Part shown: positions 54,844 to 63,945 of the stretch, piece by piece
How positions within the stretch are numbered: the first letter of the stretch is position 1
Layout of the letters: each line of letters opens with the position of its first letter
Origin: CAG-411 sp050875145
GTDB lineage: Bacteria > Bacillota > Clostridia > Lachnospirales > Lachnospiraceae
Assembly (NCBI GenBank): GCA_050875145.1
Contig: JBNMLH010000013.1
Span: 46,875-110,874, forward strand
Direction: 5' to 3'
Length of the DNA stretch: 64,000 nt
The notes under the pieces: model-generated
Seen by the model: only the letters and a program-made list of their open reading frames with translations
Told to the model about the DNA's origin: nothing
Databases searched by the model: none
Translations under genes and position numbers: made by a program

Positions 54844-54898
54844 TTTTCATAAATTTTACATTTGCATGATAATGTACTTTACATAGAAACGGTATACT
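54844..54898 (+). promoter_or_regulatory. Pho-type promoter of pstB-phoU
   Basis: TTTTCAT (54844), TTTACAT (54855) and TTTACAT (54878) precede TATACT (54893-54898). The spacing is the same as in front of pstS, and TTTACATAG plus the -10 region align closely between the two. Confidence 0.6.
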
Positions 54899-55037
54899 TT
54901 AGTTGTAACTACTTATTGTATTGAAAAAGTTATGGTTTAAAGGAACGCTATTTTCCAGTTAATTCCTTTGTAAATAACAGGTGGATTTGATGAAAAGCGA
55001 TGGAATTTAAACAGTAACCAGATAAAGGAGCAAGACT

Positions 55038-55790
55038 ATGGCAGACAAGATAACGGTTGAAAATCTGCAATTATTTTATGATCAGTTTCATGCATTAAAA
55101 GATATTAATATGAATATACCAGAACGCCAGATTACAGCATTTATTGGACCATCTGGATGTGGAAAATCAACATTTTTAAAATCTTTAAATCGCATGAATG
55201 ATTTGGTGGAAGGCTGTAAAATAACAGGAAATGTTCGATTAGATGGAGAAGATATTTACGGAAAAATGGATGTAAATACTTTGAGAAAGAGAGTTGGAAT
55301 GGTATTTCAAAATCCGAATCCATTTCCAATGAGTGTGTATGACAATATTGCATATGGTCCAAGAACACATGGAATCAAAAAAAGAGAGCAGTTAGATGCG
55401 ATTGTGGAAAAGTCATTGAAGCAGGCAGCTATTTGGGATGAATTAAAAGACCGATTAAAAAAGTCTGCATTAGGTTTATCTGGTGGACAACAGCAGCGTT
55501 TATGTATTGCCAGAGCCCTTGCTGTGGAACCAGAAGTCATTTTGATGGATGAGCCGACTTCTGCATTGGACCCAATTTCGACTTCAAAAATTGAGGATCT
55601 GACTTTGGAACTAAAAAAAGATTTTACAATTATAATGGTAACGCATAATATGCAGCAGGCAACAAGAATTTCAGATAACACAGCATTTTTCTTATTGGGA
55701 CAGGTTGTGGAATATGATAGAACCGATAAATTGTTTTCTATGCCATCAGACAAGCGTACTGAAGATTATATTACTGGTCGTTTTGGTTGA
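55038..55790 (+). CDS. pstB: Phosphate ABC transporter ATPase PstB
   Basis: The 250-residue ATPase drives Pst phosphate import. It shows Walker A GPSGCGKST, the PstB-type segment VGMVFQNPNPFPMSVYDNIAYG, signature LSGGQQQR and Walker B VILMDEPTSALD. AAGGAG precedes the ATG. It lies with phoU rather than with pstSCA, and its Pho-type promoter suggests it is still co-induced with them. Confidence 0.97.
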   Translation: MADKITVENLQLFYDQFHALKDINMNIPERQITAFIGPSGCGKSTFLKSLNRMNDLVEGCKITGNVRLDGEDIYGKMDVNTLRKRVGMVFQNPNPFPMSVYDNIAYGPRTHGIKKREQLDAIVEKSLKQAAIWDELKDRLKKSALGLSGGQQQRLCIARALAVEPEVILMDEPTSALDPISTSKIEDLTLELKKDFTIIMVTHNMQQATRISDNTAFFLLGQVVEYDRTDKLFSMPSDKRTEDYITGRFG

Positions 55791-55808
55791 TAATGGAGGT
55801 GCAAGGTA

Positions 55809-56474
55809 GTGAGAAACCGATTTGATAGACAATTAAAAGAATTGAATAATGAAATGATAGAGATGGGGGCAATGATTGAAGCCGCTATTGAAAAAGCAGT
55901 ATCCGCTTTAGTAAATCAGGATGTAGAAAAGGCAAAAGAGGCTGTTAAGGGAGATGATGTAATCAATCATCAGGAAAAGAACATTGAAAATTTATGTTTG
56001 AAACTTTTGTTACAACAACAGCCGGTGGCAAGAGATTTGCGTCAGATTTCAGCTGCATTAAAAATGGTTACCGATATGGAACGAATAGGAGACCATGCGG
56101 CAGATATTTCAGAAATTACGATTGCATTGGCATCACAGCCTTATGTGAAGAAATTAGAGCATATTCAGGAAATGGCAAAAGAAACGATGCAAATGATTGT
56201 GAAAGCGGTAGATGCATTTGTGGAAAAAGATAAGGAGAAGGCAATCGCTGTTATGCAGCAGGATGATGTGGTAGATGACTTGTTTGATACCGTAAAAAAA
56301 GAATTGATCGGACTGATACATGAGAATCCGGAAAATGGAGAACAGGCAGCAGACTTATTGATGGTAGCAAAATATTTTGAACGAATAGGAGATCATGCTA
56401 CCAATATATCAGAGTGGGTAGTATTTTCTATTACAGGTATCCACAAAGAATTAAATGAGGAAATAGAAGAATAA
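55809..56474 (+). CDS. phoU: Phosphate signalling protein PhoU
   Basis: A 221-residue, all-helical protein with two PhoU repeats, each carrying the E/D-rich metal-binding segment (DMERIGDHAADI and YFERIGDHATNI). It links Pst transport to the PhoR kinase and keeps the regulon off in high phosphate. GTG start at 55809 with GGAGGTG upstream, 18 bases after pstB. Confidence 0.95.
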   Translation: MRNRFDRQLKELNNEMIEMGAMIEAAIEKAVSALVNQDVEKAKEAVKGDDVINHQEKNIENLCLKLLLQQQPVARDLRQISAALKMVTDMERIGDHAADISEITIALASQPYVKKLEHIQEMAKETMQMIVKAVDAFVEKDKEKAIAVMQQDDVVDDLFDTVKKELIGLIHENPENGEQAADLLMVAKYFERIGDHATNISEWVVFSITGIHKELNEEIEE

Positions 56475-56563
56475 GAAATAAGGAAAATTAAAGAAATACA
56501 TAAAAAGTTACACGATTTACAAATATTGGATTTTGGGGATTTTAAAGTTTTTGTAAAAAAGTT

Positions 56564-56592
56564 TTGTGTATTTTCACTTCATGATATATAAT
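56564..56592 (+). promoter_or_regulatory. Promoter of the Na/Pi cotransporter gene
   Basis: TTGTGT (56564-56569), 17 bases, TATAAT (56587-56592). The repeat pattern found before pstS and pstB is not seen here. Confidence 0.5.
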
Positions 56593-56648
56593 GAGAAATG
56601 TACGGATTTTTTAGAGAAAATCGAAATATGATAGTCAGGAGTGGAAAT

Positions 56649-58403
56649 ATGGATATTTTTAATGTGTTATCATTATTAGGCGGACTAGCTATGTTCCTGT
56701 ATGGTATGAATGTTATGGGAGACAGTTTGGCAAAAACCGCAGGAAGTAAATTGGAACGTATTTTAGAAAAACTTACCTCCACACCTATAAAAGGTGTTTT
56801 ATTAGGAGCTGCGGTAACGGCAGTGATTCAGTCGTCTTCCGCCACCACTGTTATGGTAGTAGGCTTTGTAAACTCTGGTATTATGAAACTGTCACAAGCA
56901 GTAGGAATTATCATGGGTGCCAATATTGGTACGACGATTACATCCTGGATTTTAAGTTTGTCAGGAATTGAAGGCGGAAACTTTTTTACACAAATGCTAA
57001 AACCATCTTCCTTTTCTCCTATTTTGGCGGTCATTGGTATAGCCATGATTATGTACACCAAAAATGAGAGAAAGCATGACATTGGTAATATTCTATTAGG
57101 ATTTACTGTTTTGATGTTTGGTATGGAGACTATGAGTGATTCTGTTAGCGGACTGGCAGATGTTCCTGCATTTACTCATATTTTGACTATGTTTTCCAAT
57201 CCGATCCTTGGTATGATTGCGGGAACTGTTCTTACCGCAATTATTCAGAGTTCATCTGCTTCTGTAGGAATTTTACAGTCCCTTTGTGGTACAGGTCTTA
57301 CCTATAGTGCAGCATTGCCAATTATTATGGGACAAAATATTGGTACTTGTGTTACGGCAATTATTTCATCTATGGGTGCAAAGAAAAATGCAAAGAGAGC
57401 AGCTTGTGTGCATTTGTATTTTAATGTAATTGGTACTGTACTATTTATGGTTGTATTTTATAGTTTGAACATGTTTGTTCATTTTCCGTTTTTACAGGCA
57501 GATGCCAGTAAAGCAGGGATAGCTGTTATTCACAGTGTATTTAATATAGTAGCAACCCTTTGCTTGTTGCCATTGGCTGGTTTATTAGAAAAATTAGCAG
57601 TGCTTACGATCAAAGATACAGAAGGAAAGGGACAGGCTGCACCAATTCGTATTTTGGACCCTCGTTTTTTAGAGAAGCCTTCTTTTGCTGTTGCACAGTG
57701 TGTAGAAGCATCTAAGAAGATGGCTGATTTATCTAAGGAAGCCTTGTTTATGTCTATTGATTTGTTTGAGGAATACGATGACGAACGGGCGAAAAAGGTA
57801 ATTGAGATTGAAGAGGAAGTTGACCTTTATGATGATGAATTAGGCAGTTATTTAGTTAAATTAAGCAGCAGTCCGTTATCTCATGAAGATAACCAGACAA
57901 TTTGTTCTATTTTACATTGTATTGGTGATTTTGAACGAATATCTGACCATTCCATTAATATTATGGAAGTTGCTCAGAAGATGCATGTACAGAAAGAAAG
58001 CTTTTCTAAGAGTGCTATGGCAGAATTACAAAATTATGGAAATGCATTAAAGGAGATTATGACGCTTGCGATTGCTTCTTACAAGACGGGAAGTTATGAG
58101 ATTGCTACGAAAGTAGAGCCGTTAGAGGAAGTGATTGACTGCTTGCATTCAGAAGTAAAGAGCAATCATATTCGTAGATTACAAAAAGGGAAATGTACGA
58201 TTGATGTTGGTTTGGACTTAGAAGATTTGATTACAAATTATGAAAGAACAGCGGATCATTGTTCAAATATTGCAGTAAGCTTAATTCAGATAAAGGATGA
58301 TGGCTTTGAGACTCATGAATATCTAGAATCGATCAAGAGAAATGAAGATAGTGGTTTTAGAGAAATGTTTGAAGAGTATAAGCAGAAATATATGGCACAT
58401 TAA
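56649..58403 (+). CDS. Na+/phosphate cotransporter with PhoU-like tail
   Basis: A 584-residue NptA/YjbB-type carrier. Two inverted repeats hold the QSSSATT and QSSSASVG motifs, and the first half has about eight membrane segments. The last 200 residues form a PhoU-like helical domain (ISDHSINIMEVA). ATG 56649 has AGGAGTGG upstream; upstream in-frame ATGs lack one. Phosphate uptake or export driven by sodium is the likely role, in keeping with the neighbouring Pho genes. Confidence 0.9.
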   Translation: MDIFNVLSLLGGLAMFLYGMNVMGDSLAKTAGSKLERILEKLTSTPIKGVLLGAAVTAVIQSSSATTVMVVGFVNSGIMKLSQAVGIIMGANIGTTITSWILSLSGIEGGNFFTQMLKPSSFSPILAVIGIAMIMYTKNERKHDIGNILLGFTVLMFGMETMSDSVSGLADVPAFTHILTMFSNPILGMIAGTVLTAIIQSSSASVGILQSLCGTGLTYSAALPIIMGQNIGTCVTAIISSMGAKKNAKRAACVHLYFNVIGTVLFMVVFYSLNMFVHFPFLQADASKAGIAVIHSVFNIVATLCLLPLAGLLEKLAVLTIKDTEGKGQAAPIRILDPRFLEKPSFAVAQCVEASKKMADLSKEALFMSIDLFEEYDDERAKKVIEIEEEVDLYDDELGSYLVKLSSSPLSHEDNQTICSILHCIGDFERISDHSINIMEVAQKMHVQKESFSKSAMAELQNYGNALKEIMTLAIASYKTGSYEIATKVEPLEEVIDCLHSEVKSNHIRRLQKGKCTIDVGLDLEDLITNYERTADHCSNIAVSLIQIKDDGFETHEYLESIKRNEDSGFREMFEEYKQKYMAH

Positions 58404-58407
58404 AATA

Positions 58408-58450
58408 AAAATCCTATTACAAAGATGTAACTGTAATAGGATTTTGTTTT
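58408..58450 (+). terminator. Terminator after the Na/Pi gene
   Basis: AAAATCCTATTACA (58408-58421) pairs with TGTAATAGGATTTT (58432-58445), followed by GTTTT. Confidence 0.88.
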
Positions 58451-58496
58451 ACCTTGCGAATAACAGGTAGAATTGTATGGGAAAGAGGAGCATAAG

Positions 58497-59171
58497 ATGG
58501 AACTTTTGATTTATGTAGTAGAGGATGATACAAATATTTGTGAGATTGAATCGTATGCGTTAAAAAATAGTGGATATCAGGTGCAGGAATTTTCAAATGC
58601 AGCCGATTTTTATAAACGTATGCAGGTAAAGAAACCAGATTTGATTTTGTTGGATATTATGTTACCTGATGAAGATGGGTTAAGTATTGTAAAAAAGCTA
58701 AGAGAAAAAGTGGAAACAAGAGAAATTCCAATTATTTTAGTGACAGCTAAAACATCGGAAATTGATAAAGTGAAAGGTCTTGATATGGGCGCAGATGATT
58801 ACCTTACCAAACCTTTTGGTGTCATGGAACTTATATCCAGAGTAAAAGCATTGCTTAGACGCAGCAATCGAATACAGTCCGATAAAATATTGGAGCATGG
58901 GCGAATTGCTATGAATACAGAGCAGCATATGTTGTATGTAGATGGTGTGGATGTTGAACTTACTTATAAAGAATACGAATTATGTAAATTATTTTTACAG
59001 AATGTCGGTGTCGTTCTTCCGAGATTAACGATTATGAATCGAGTCTGGGGAACGGACTATGAGGGAGAATCTAGAACATTGGATATGCATATAAAGACTT
59101 TGAGAAGAAAACTCGGAGAGGATGGAAAATGCATAAAGACAGTAAGGAACGTAGGATATAGAATGGAGTAA
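58497..59171 (+). CDS. phoB: PhoB/PhoP-type response regulator
   Basis: A 224-residue OmpR-family regulator: receiver with VVEDDTNI and LLDIMLPDEDG (phospho-aspartate about 54), DYLTKPF, and a winged-helix DNA-binding domain with ELTYKEYELCKLF and TLDMHIKTLRRKL. ATG 58497 has GAGGAG upstream. With the kinase 55 bases downstream and Pst genes upstream, it is the likely activator of the Pho-type promoters in this window. Confidence 0.88.
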   Translation: MELLIYVVEDDTNICEIESYALKNSGYQVQEFSNAADFYKRMQVKKPDLILLDIMLPDEDGLSIVKKLREKVETREIPIILVTAKTSEIDKVKGLDMGADDYLTKPFGVMELISRVKALLRRSNRIQSDKILEHGRIAMNTEQHMLYVDGVDVELTYKEYELCKLFLQNVGVVLPRLTIMNRVWGTDYEGESRTLDMHIKTLRRKLGEDGKCIKTVRNVGYRME

Positions 59172-59226
59172 TAAGTAGAGCTACTTACATAAGCGTTGAA
59201 AATAGATAAGACAAAGGTAGGATGAT

Positions 59227-60555
59227 ATGATAAGAAAAAGTATGAAAAAGAAAATAAACAGTCAGTTCGTGCGTATTACAGTGTTGTGCATTATTGGGAT
59301 ATTATTATTGTTTACACTTTTATTTTATCAGTTGTTTCAAAAAGAAGTCATGGATGATTTGAGGGTATGTGCGTTACAATTAAAAAGTTTAGGAGTAGGG
59401 GAGCAATATAAGAATATAAAGAAAACTTCTACAGAAGGGCTTCGTATTACAATTGTGGGACAAGATGGAACTGTAAAATTTGATAATTTTATGGATGCAT
59501 CAGAAATGTCGAATCATAGCAAAAGACCAGAGATAAAAGAGGCATTAAGAAAAGGTGAGGGGCAGGATATTCGTACATCGGAAACACTGAATAGAAGTAC
59601 CTTTTATTATGCTGTATTATTGAAAAATGGGGATGTACTTCGTATATCCAAAGAAGCGGGAAATGTTTGGAATATTGTTTTTTATGCCATGCCTTTTATT
59701 ATGGGAATGTCAGTGGTTATTCTAATTATAACAGTCGTGATTTCTCACTATTTGACAAAGAGTATTGTGAAACCGATTGAGCAGGCAGCGCAGGATTTGG
59801 AACATTTGGAAAGAATACAGACCTATGAGGAGATTGAGCCATTTATTGAAATGATACAGGCACAGCATAGAGATATTGTACAAAATGTGCAGGTTAGGCA
59901 GGAATTTACTGCCAATGTATCCCATGAATTAAAGACGCCATTAACAGCTATTTCCGGCTATGCAGAGTTGATTGAAAATGGAATGGCATCGGAAACGGAT
60001 ATAACCCGTTTTGCCAAGGAAATTCATCGAAATTCCAATCGATTATTAACTTTAATTAATGACATTATTCGGCTATCAGAATTAGATGTGGTAGAAAATG
60101 AATTGGAAAAGGAAGCGGTTGATATTTGTCAGGTAGGGCAATGCATGGTAGATATGTTGCAATTTACTGCGGAAAAGCATCAGGTTACAGTACATTATGA
60201 AGGTGAACCAGTAGTGGTTGAGGCAAATCGTACCATGATTGAAGAATTGATCTATAATCTTACAGATAATGCCATTCGATACAACAAGCCTAATGGGGAA
60301 GTTTTTGTAACTATAAAGAAAGAGGAGAAAGGTGCCAGTATCACAGTAAAAGATACGGGGATAGGAATTACAAAGGAAAATCAGGAACGTATCTTTGAAC
60401 GTTTCTTTAGAGTAGATAAAAGTCATTCTCGTGAAACAGGAGGAACTGGATTGGGGCTTGCTATTGTAAAGCACATTATCGTACAACATAAAGCAAAACT
60501 GGAAATGGATAGTGAACCAGGTGTGGGAACAACGATTACGGTATATATTCAATAG
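59227..60555 (+). CDS. phoR: PhoR-type sensor histidine kinase
   Basis: A 442-residue membrane kinase: first membrane segment about 17-38, an extracytoplasmic sensor of roughly 115 residues, second membrane segment about 152-178, then a HAMP-like linker. Next is HisKA with VSHELKTPLTAISGYAELIE (H233), then an ATPase domain with NLTDNAIRYN, DTGIGI and GGTGLGLAI. It partners the regulator just upstream. A strong terminator follows. Confidence 0.9.
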   Translation: MIRKSMKKKINSQFVRITVLCIIGILLLFTLLFYQLFQKEVMDDLRVCALQLKSLGVGEQYKNIKKTSTEGLRITIVGQDGTVKFDNFMDASEMSNHSKRPEIKEALRKGEGQDIRTSETLNRSTFYYAVLLKNGDVLRISKEAGNVWNIVFYAMPFIMGMSVVILIITVVISHYLTKSIVKPIEQAAQDLEHLERIQTYEEIEPFIEMIQAQHRDIVQNVQVRQEFTANVSHELKTPLTAISGYAELIENGMASETDITRFAKEIHRNSNRLLTLINDIIRLSELDVVENELEKEAVDICQVGQCMVDMLQFTAEKHQVTVHYEGEPVVVEANRTMIEELIYNLTDNAIRYNKPNGEVFVTIKKEEKGASITVKDTGIGITKENQERIFERFFRVDKSHSRETGGTGLGLAIVKHIIVQHKAKLEMDSEPGVGTTITVYIQ

Positions 60556-60577
60556 TGATAGTGAGCATGCGAGTGAG

Positions 60578-60626
60578 ACAGTTGCAGAAACAGTAATGTT
60601 ATAGTATTGTTATGCAACTGTTTTTT
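60578..60626 (+). terminator. Terminator after phoR
   Basis: ACAGTTGCA (60578-60586) pairs with TGCAACTGT (60613-60621) with further inner pairing, followed by six T's. Confidence 0.88.
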
Positions 60627-60674
60627 GGATTAGTTAAGTATTCTCATATATCTAAGTCATAGAGAAGAACTTTA

Positions 60675-60703
60675 TTGACGGAAAGAAAGAATAGTGTTAG
60701 AAT
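60675..60703 (+). promoter_or_regulatory. Sigma-A promoter of queF-queC
   Basis: TTGACG (60675-60680), 17 bases, TAGAAT (60698-60703). I looked for a preQ1 riboswitch in the 75-base leader and saw none. Confidence 0.7.
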
Positions 60704-60779
60704 CACATGGATAGAAATTGTAACAGAATTGTCACTAAAAAAATTACTTTTACATTTTCAGGGAAAGGAATTGTAGGAT

Positions 60780-61265
60780 ATGAGTCAACAGACAAAGGAT
60801 TTAACACTTTTAGGAAATCAAAATGTAGCTTATGCACAGGATTATGCACCTGAAGTATTAGAGACATTTGAAAATAAACATCAGGATAATGATTATTTTG
60901 TGAAATTTAACTGTCCGGAATTTACCAGTTTATGTCCGATTACGGGACAACCGGATTTTGCGACTATTTATATTTCTTATGTTCCAGATGTAAAAATGGT
61001 AGAGAGCAAGTCCCTTAAACTTTATTTATTTAGTTTCCGTAATCATGGGGATTTTCATGAAGATTGTGTCAATATTATTATGAAAGATTTGATTAAATTG
61101 ATGAATCCGAAATATATTGAAGTTTGGGGAAAGTTTTTACCTAGAGGTGGTATTTCTATTGACCCATATTGTAATTATGGACGTCCTGGTACCAAATGGG
61201 AACAGGTAGCTTGGGAACGGTTATCCAAGCATGATTTATCACCAGAGATGATTAACAACCGATAG
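60780..61265 (+). CDS. queF: NADPH-dependent 7-cyano-7-deazaguanine reductase QueF
   Basis: It reduces preQ0 to preQ1 for queuosine. The 161-residue, short-type (YkvM-like) enzyme contains the thioimide-forming cysteine in EFTSLCPITGQPDFA, and the NADPH-binding ESKSLKLYLFSFRNHGDFHE region. GAATTGTAGGAT precedes the ATG. queC follows 12 bases later. queD and queE are not in the window. Confidence 0.95.
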   Translation: MSQQTKDLTLLGNQNVAYAQDYAPEVLETFENKHQDNDYFVKFNCPEFTSLCPITGQPDFATIYISYVPDVKMVESKSLKLYLFSFRNHGDFHEDCVNIIMKDLIKLMNPKYIEVWGKFLPRGGISIDPYCNYGRPGTKWEQVAWERLSKHDLSPEMINNR

Positions 61266-61277
61266 GAGGAACGGCGG

Positions 61278-61955
61278 ATGAAAGCATTAGTATTATCCAG
61301 TGGAGGCGTTGACAGTACCACTTGTCTTGGAATGGCAGTGGAAAAGTATGGAGCTGAAAATGTATTGTCATTATCAATTGCATATGGACAAAAGCACGAC
61401 AAAGAAATTCTTGCTTCTGATAAGGTTGCAAAATATTATAAAGTAGAACATATTCATATGGATTTGGAGAAGATTTTTACCTATAGTGATTGTTCTTTGC
61501 TAAAACATTCCGATAAAGAAATCTTAAAAGAAAGTTATGATGAACAATTGAAGCATACAGATGGAAACCCGGTAGATACTTATGTTCCGTTCCGAAACGG
61601 TTTATTCTTATCAACAGCGGCAAGTATCGCACTTTCGAAAGGATGTAGTGTGATTTATTATGGCGCCCATAGAGATGATGCGGCAGGAAATGCATATCCA
61701 GACTGTAGCAAGGAATTTGAAGATGCAATGAATGAAGCCATTTATCAGGGAAGTGGAAAACAGTTGCATTTGGAGGCTCCATTTATTGGTTGGACAAAAG
61801 CAGAAATTGTAAAAAAAGGATTGGAATTGAAAGTCCCATATGAGCTTACTTGGAGTTGTTATGAAGGTGGAGAAAAGCCTTGTGGTAAATGTGGAACTTG
61901 TCAGGATAGAGCCAAAGCCTTTGCTTTGAATGGAGTAGAGGACCCAGCATTATAG
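61278..61955 (+). CDS. queC: 7-cyano-7-deazaguanine synthase QueC
   Basis: An ATP-dependent nitrile-forming enzyme of the queuosine/7-deazaguanine pathway. The 225-residue protein has the PP-loop SSGGVDSTTCL near the start, YYGAHRDDAAGNAYPDC, and a zinc-binding cysteine set CYEGGEKPCGKCGTCQDR near the end. GGAGG precedes the ATG. In operon with queF. Confidence 0.95.
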   Translation: MKALVLSSGGVDSTTCLGMAVEKYGAENVLSLSIAYGQKHDKEILASDKVAKYYKVEHIHMDLEKIFTYSDCSLLKHSDKEILKESYDEQLKHTDGNPVDTYVPFRNGLFLSTAASIALSKGCSVIYYGAHRDDAAGNAYPDCSKEFEDAMNEAIYQGSGKQLHLEAPFIGWTKAEIVKKGLELKVPYELTWSCYEGGEKPCGKCGTCQDRAKAFALNGVEDPAL

Positions 61956-62294
61956 AAAGTCATATGTTACTGTTTATGGTAACAATAATATAATAGGTGA
62001 TAGCGAAAAGTAATTTATAAAAGGACTAGAAAAAAAATTACCTTTAAAACTTTGGCGATTATCTAATAATAGTAGGAGGTCAGCTCGTGAAAAAATGGAG
62101 TTTGTAAAAAGCAAACTGTGTTGAAAAACGGGAGGGCTTCCTTTTGTATGTTAGTTGCTGATCAGTGAATGATTATTGGCATTACAACTTGTGAAACAAG
62201 AGTATGGGATTAAGTAAGTGACATTGTATGTGTTCCGTTAAATTAAGAAAATTATGTGGAAAATTTTATTCAGATTAGATAAAAAGGAGAAAAA
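61956..62294. other. Intergenic region before rlmD
   Basis: About 340 bases with no supported gene. A ribosome binding site (AGGAGG, near 62070) leads only to a six-codon frame MKKWSL. Small hairpins GTTTG/CAAAC (near 62100) and CTTGT/ACAAG (near 62190) are seen. It could hold a short leader or a degenerate element; nothing firmer can be said. Confidence 0.4.
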
Positions 62295-63656
62295 ATGGAA
62301 TTACGGAAAAGGGAAATACAAAGTAAAAAAAAGAAGTATGTTAAGTCGCAAGATAAGAAAAATAAAACAGTAGTGAAAAACTCGAAACAGGGAGATTTCA
62401 AAGGAAAATCAAATACAAGAAAAAATAATGCAAAAAATACTTTTGCAAAAAATCAAAAAATGTTCCATGGGAGAGAAAAAGAACAAGGAAAAGAAAAAAA
62501 TGTGGCAGGGTGCAAACTTGCGAAAAAGTGTGGTGCTTGTACTTATCAGGGAATGCATTATGAAAAGCAGTTGAAGGAAAAACAAAAACAGGTGGAAAAA
62601 CTTCTTGGCAAATTTGGAAAGGTACAACCGATTGTAGGTATGAAAGAGCCATATCATTATCGAAATAAAGTACATGCTGTATTTGACCGTGAACGAAACG
62701 GTGCAATTATTTCGGGAATCTATCAAGCAGAGAGTCATAAGGTAGTTCGGGTCGATTCCTGTGAGATTGAAGATCAGAAAGCAGATGAAATTATTGTATC
62801 CATTCGAAATTTATTAAAATCATTCAAAATCAAAACATACGATGAGGATACGGGTTATGGCTTGTTACGTCATGTATTAGTTCGAGTCGGAAAACATAGT
62901 GGTGAGATTATGGTAGTATTGGTATTAGGTTCGCCAATCTTACCATCAAAAAACAATTTTGTAAAGGCATTGCGAAAACTACATCCAGAGATTACAACTA
63001 TTGTTTTAAATGTCAATAATCAGAAAACCAGTATGGTGCTGGGAGAAAAAGAAACCGTACTTTACGGAAAGGGATATATAGAAGATACCCTTTGTGATTC
63101 TATTTTCCGCATATCCTCTAAATCTTTTTATCAAATTAATGTGGAGCAGACGGAACGTTTATATAAAAAAGCCATTGCATTGGCGGCACTTACTGGAAAA
63201 GAACGGGTAATTGATGCCTACTGTGGCATTGGAACAATTGGCATGATTGCCAGCGCTCATGCAAAAGAAGTCATAGGAGTAGAATTAAATAAAGATGCAG
63301 TAAAAGATGCAATCTATAACGCAAAGCGAAATCAGGTGAAAAACATCCGCTTTTATCAAAATGATGCAGGAAAATTTATGGTAGAAATGGCGCAACAGGG
63401 AGAAAAGGCAGATGTGGTGCTAATGGATCCACCAAGAGCAGGAAGCACCGAAGAATTTATAGACTCCGTGGCTACACTAAATCCAAGTCGAGTGGTTTAT
63501 ATTTCCTGCAATCCTGAAACACAGGCAAGAGACTTAAAATATTTTAAAACAAAAGGGTATGCAGTAAAAGAAATCTGTCCATTTGACTTATTCCCTTGGA
63601 CTGGACATGTGGAGACGGTTGTTCTTTTGTCCCAACTGAAACAAAAGCCGGCATGA
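62295..63656 (+). CDS. rlmD: 23S rRNA (uracil-5-)-methyltransferase RlmD/RumA type
   Basis: It methylates C5 of a 23S rRNA uridine using SAM. The 453 residues start with a basic, lysine/asparagine-rich extension of about 65 residues, then an iron-sulfur region CKLAKKCGACTYQG. The methyltransferase core has VIDAYCGIGTIGMIAS, MDPPRAGS and the catalytic YISCNPETQARD. The basic tail may bind RNA; the usual TRAM domain is not evident. The stop codon overlaps the start of the next gene (ATGA). Confidence 0.9.
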   Translation: MELRKREIQSKKKKYVKSQDKKNKTVVKNSKQGDFKGKSNTRKNNAKNTFAKNQKMFHGREKEQGKEKNVAGCKLAKKCGACTYQGMHYEKQLKEKQKQVEKLLGKFGKVQPIVGMKEPYHYRNKVHAVFDRERNGAIISGIYQAESHKVVRVDSCEIEDQKADEIIVSIRNLLKSFKIKTYDEDTGYGLLRHVLVRVGKHSGEIMVVLVLGSPILPSKNNFVKALRKLHPEITTIVLNVNNQKTSMVLGEKETVLYGKGYIEDTLCDSIFRISSKSFYQINVEQTERLYKKAIALAALTGKERVIDAYCGIGTIGMIASAHAKEVIGVELNKDAVKDAIYNAKRNQVKNIRFYQNDAGKFMVEMAQQGEKADVVLMDPPRAGSTEEFIDSVATLNPSRVVYISCNPETQARDLKYFKTKGYAVKEICPFDLFPWTGHVETVVLLSQLKQKPA

Positions 63657-63907
63657 AGGTTTCCAATCTGTATATCTCACAGGTAAAGAGAAAATGCGGA
63701 ATTGAGGTTGGAAAGAATTTGCGCGTTGCAACGAGGAGAATGGACTGCTTGCAGGGCAATTCGCCGACTGCCGCGACAGACTTGGAACTTGTTCCAAGTC
63801 CTAATTTACCTAAAAATGAAGACAGTAGGCAGCCACAGTGTCCAGAAGATAAAGAGAGCGCAATTGTGGAGGCATTGAAGCATTTTAAGATGATTCAGAA
63901 GAACTAA
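63653..63907 (+). CDS. Small protein coupled to rlmD, with an inserted segment
   Basis: An 84-residue protein, start MKVSNLYISQVKRKCGIEVG, end RQPQCPEDKESAIVEALKHF. Its ATG overlaps the rlmD stop. Residues 22-50 (LRVATRRMDCLQ to VPSP) come from a GC-rich palindromic insertion and differ sharply in composition. Removing it joins VGKN to LPKNEDSRQPQ in frame. Small proteins with this start and end are common in related bacteria, to my recollection; their role is unknown. Confidence 0.7.
   Translation: MKVSNLYISQVKRKCGIEVGKNLRVATRRMDCLQGNSPTAATDLELVPSPNLPKNEDSRQPQCPEDKESAIVEALKHFKMIQKN
63716..63807. mobile_element. 82-bp palindromic MITE/REP-like insertion
   Basis: A GC-rich block (63721-63802) is flanked by AATTT on both sides (63716-63720 and 63803-63807), as a 5-bp target duplication would be. 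It begins near the perfect palindrome CGTTGCAACG (63724-63733) and ends with GACTTGGAAC-tt-GTTCCAAGTC (63779-63800). Net gain is 87 bases, a multiple of three, so the host frame stays open. No transposase is present, so any movement would have to be in trans. Confidence 0.6.
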
Positions 63908-63945
63908 AAAGAGTCTGATAAATCGGAATTGACAGAGGTAATGAA

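Noticed and set aside
60704..60779. preQ1 riboswitch before queF
   Set aside because: The leader lacks the hairpin and A-rich tail of preQ1-I, and nothing resembles the other classes.
63596..63652. Longer start for the small gene after rlmD
   Set aside because: This part overlaps the conserved end of rlmD in another frame; the ATG at 63653 gives the usual stop-start overlap.
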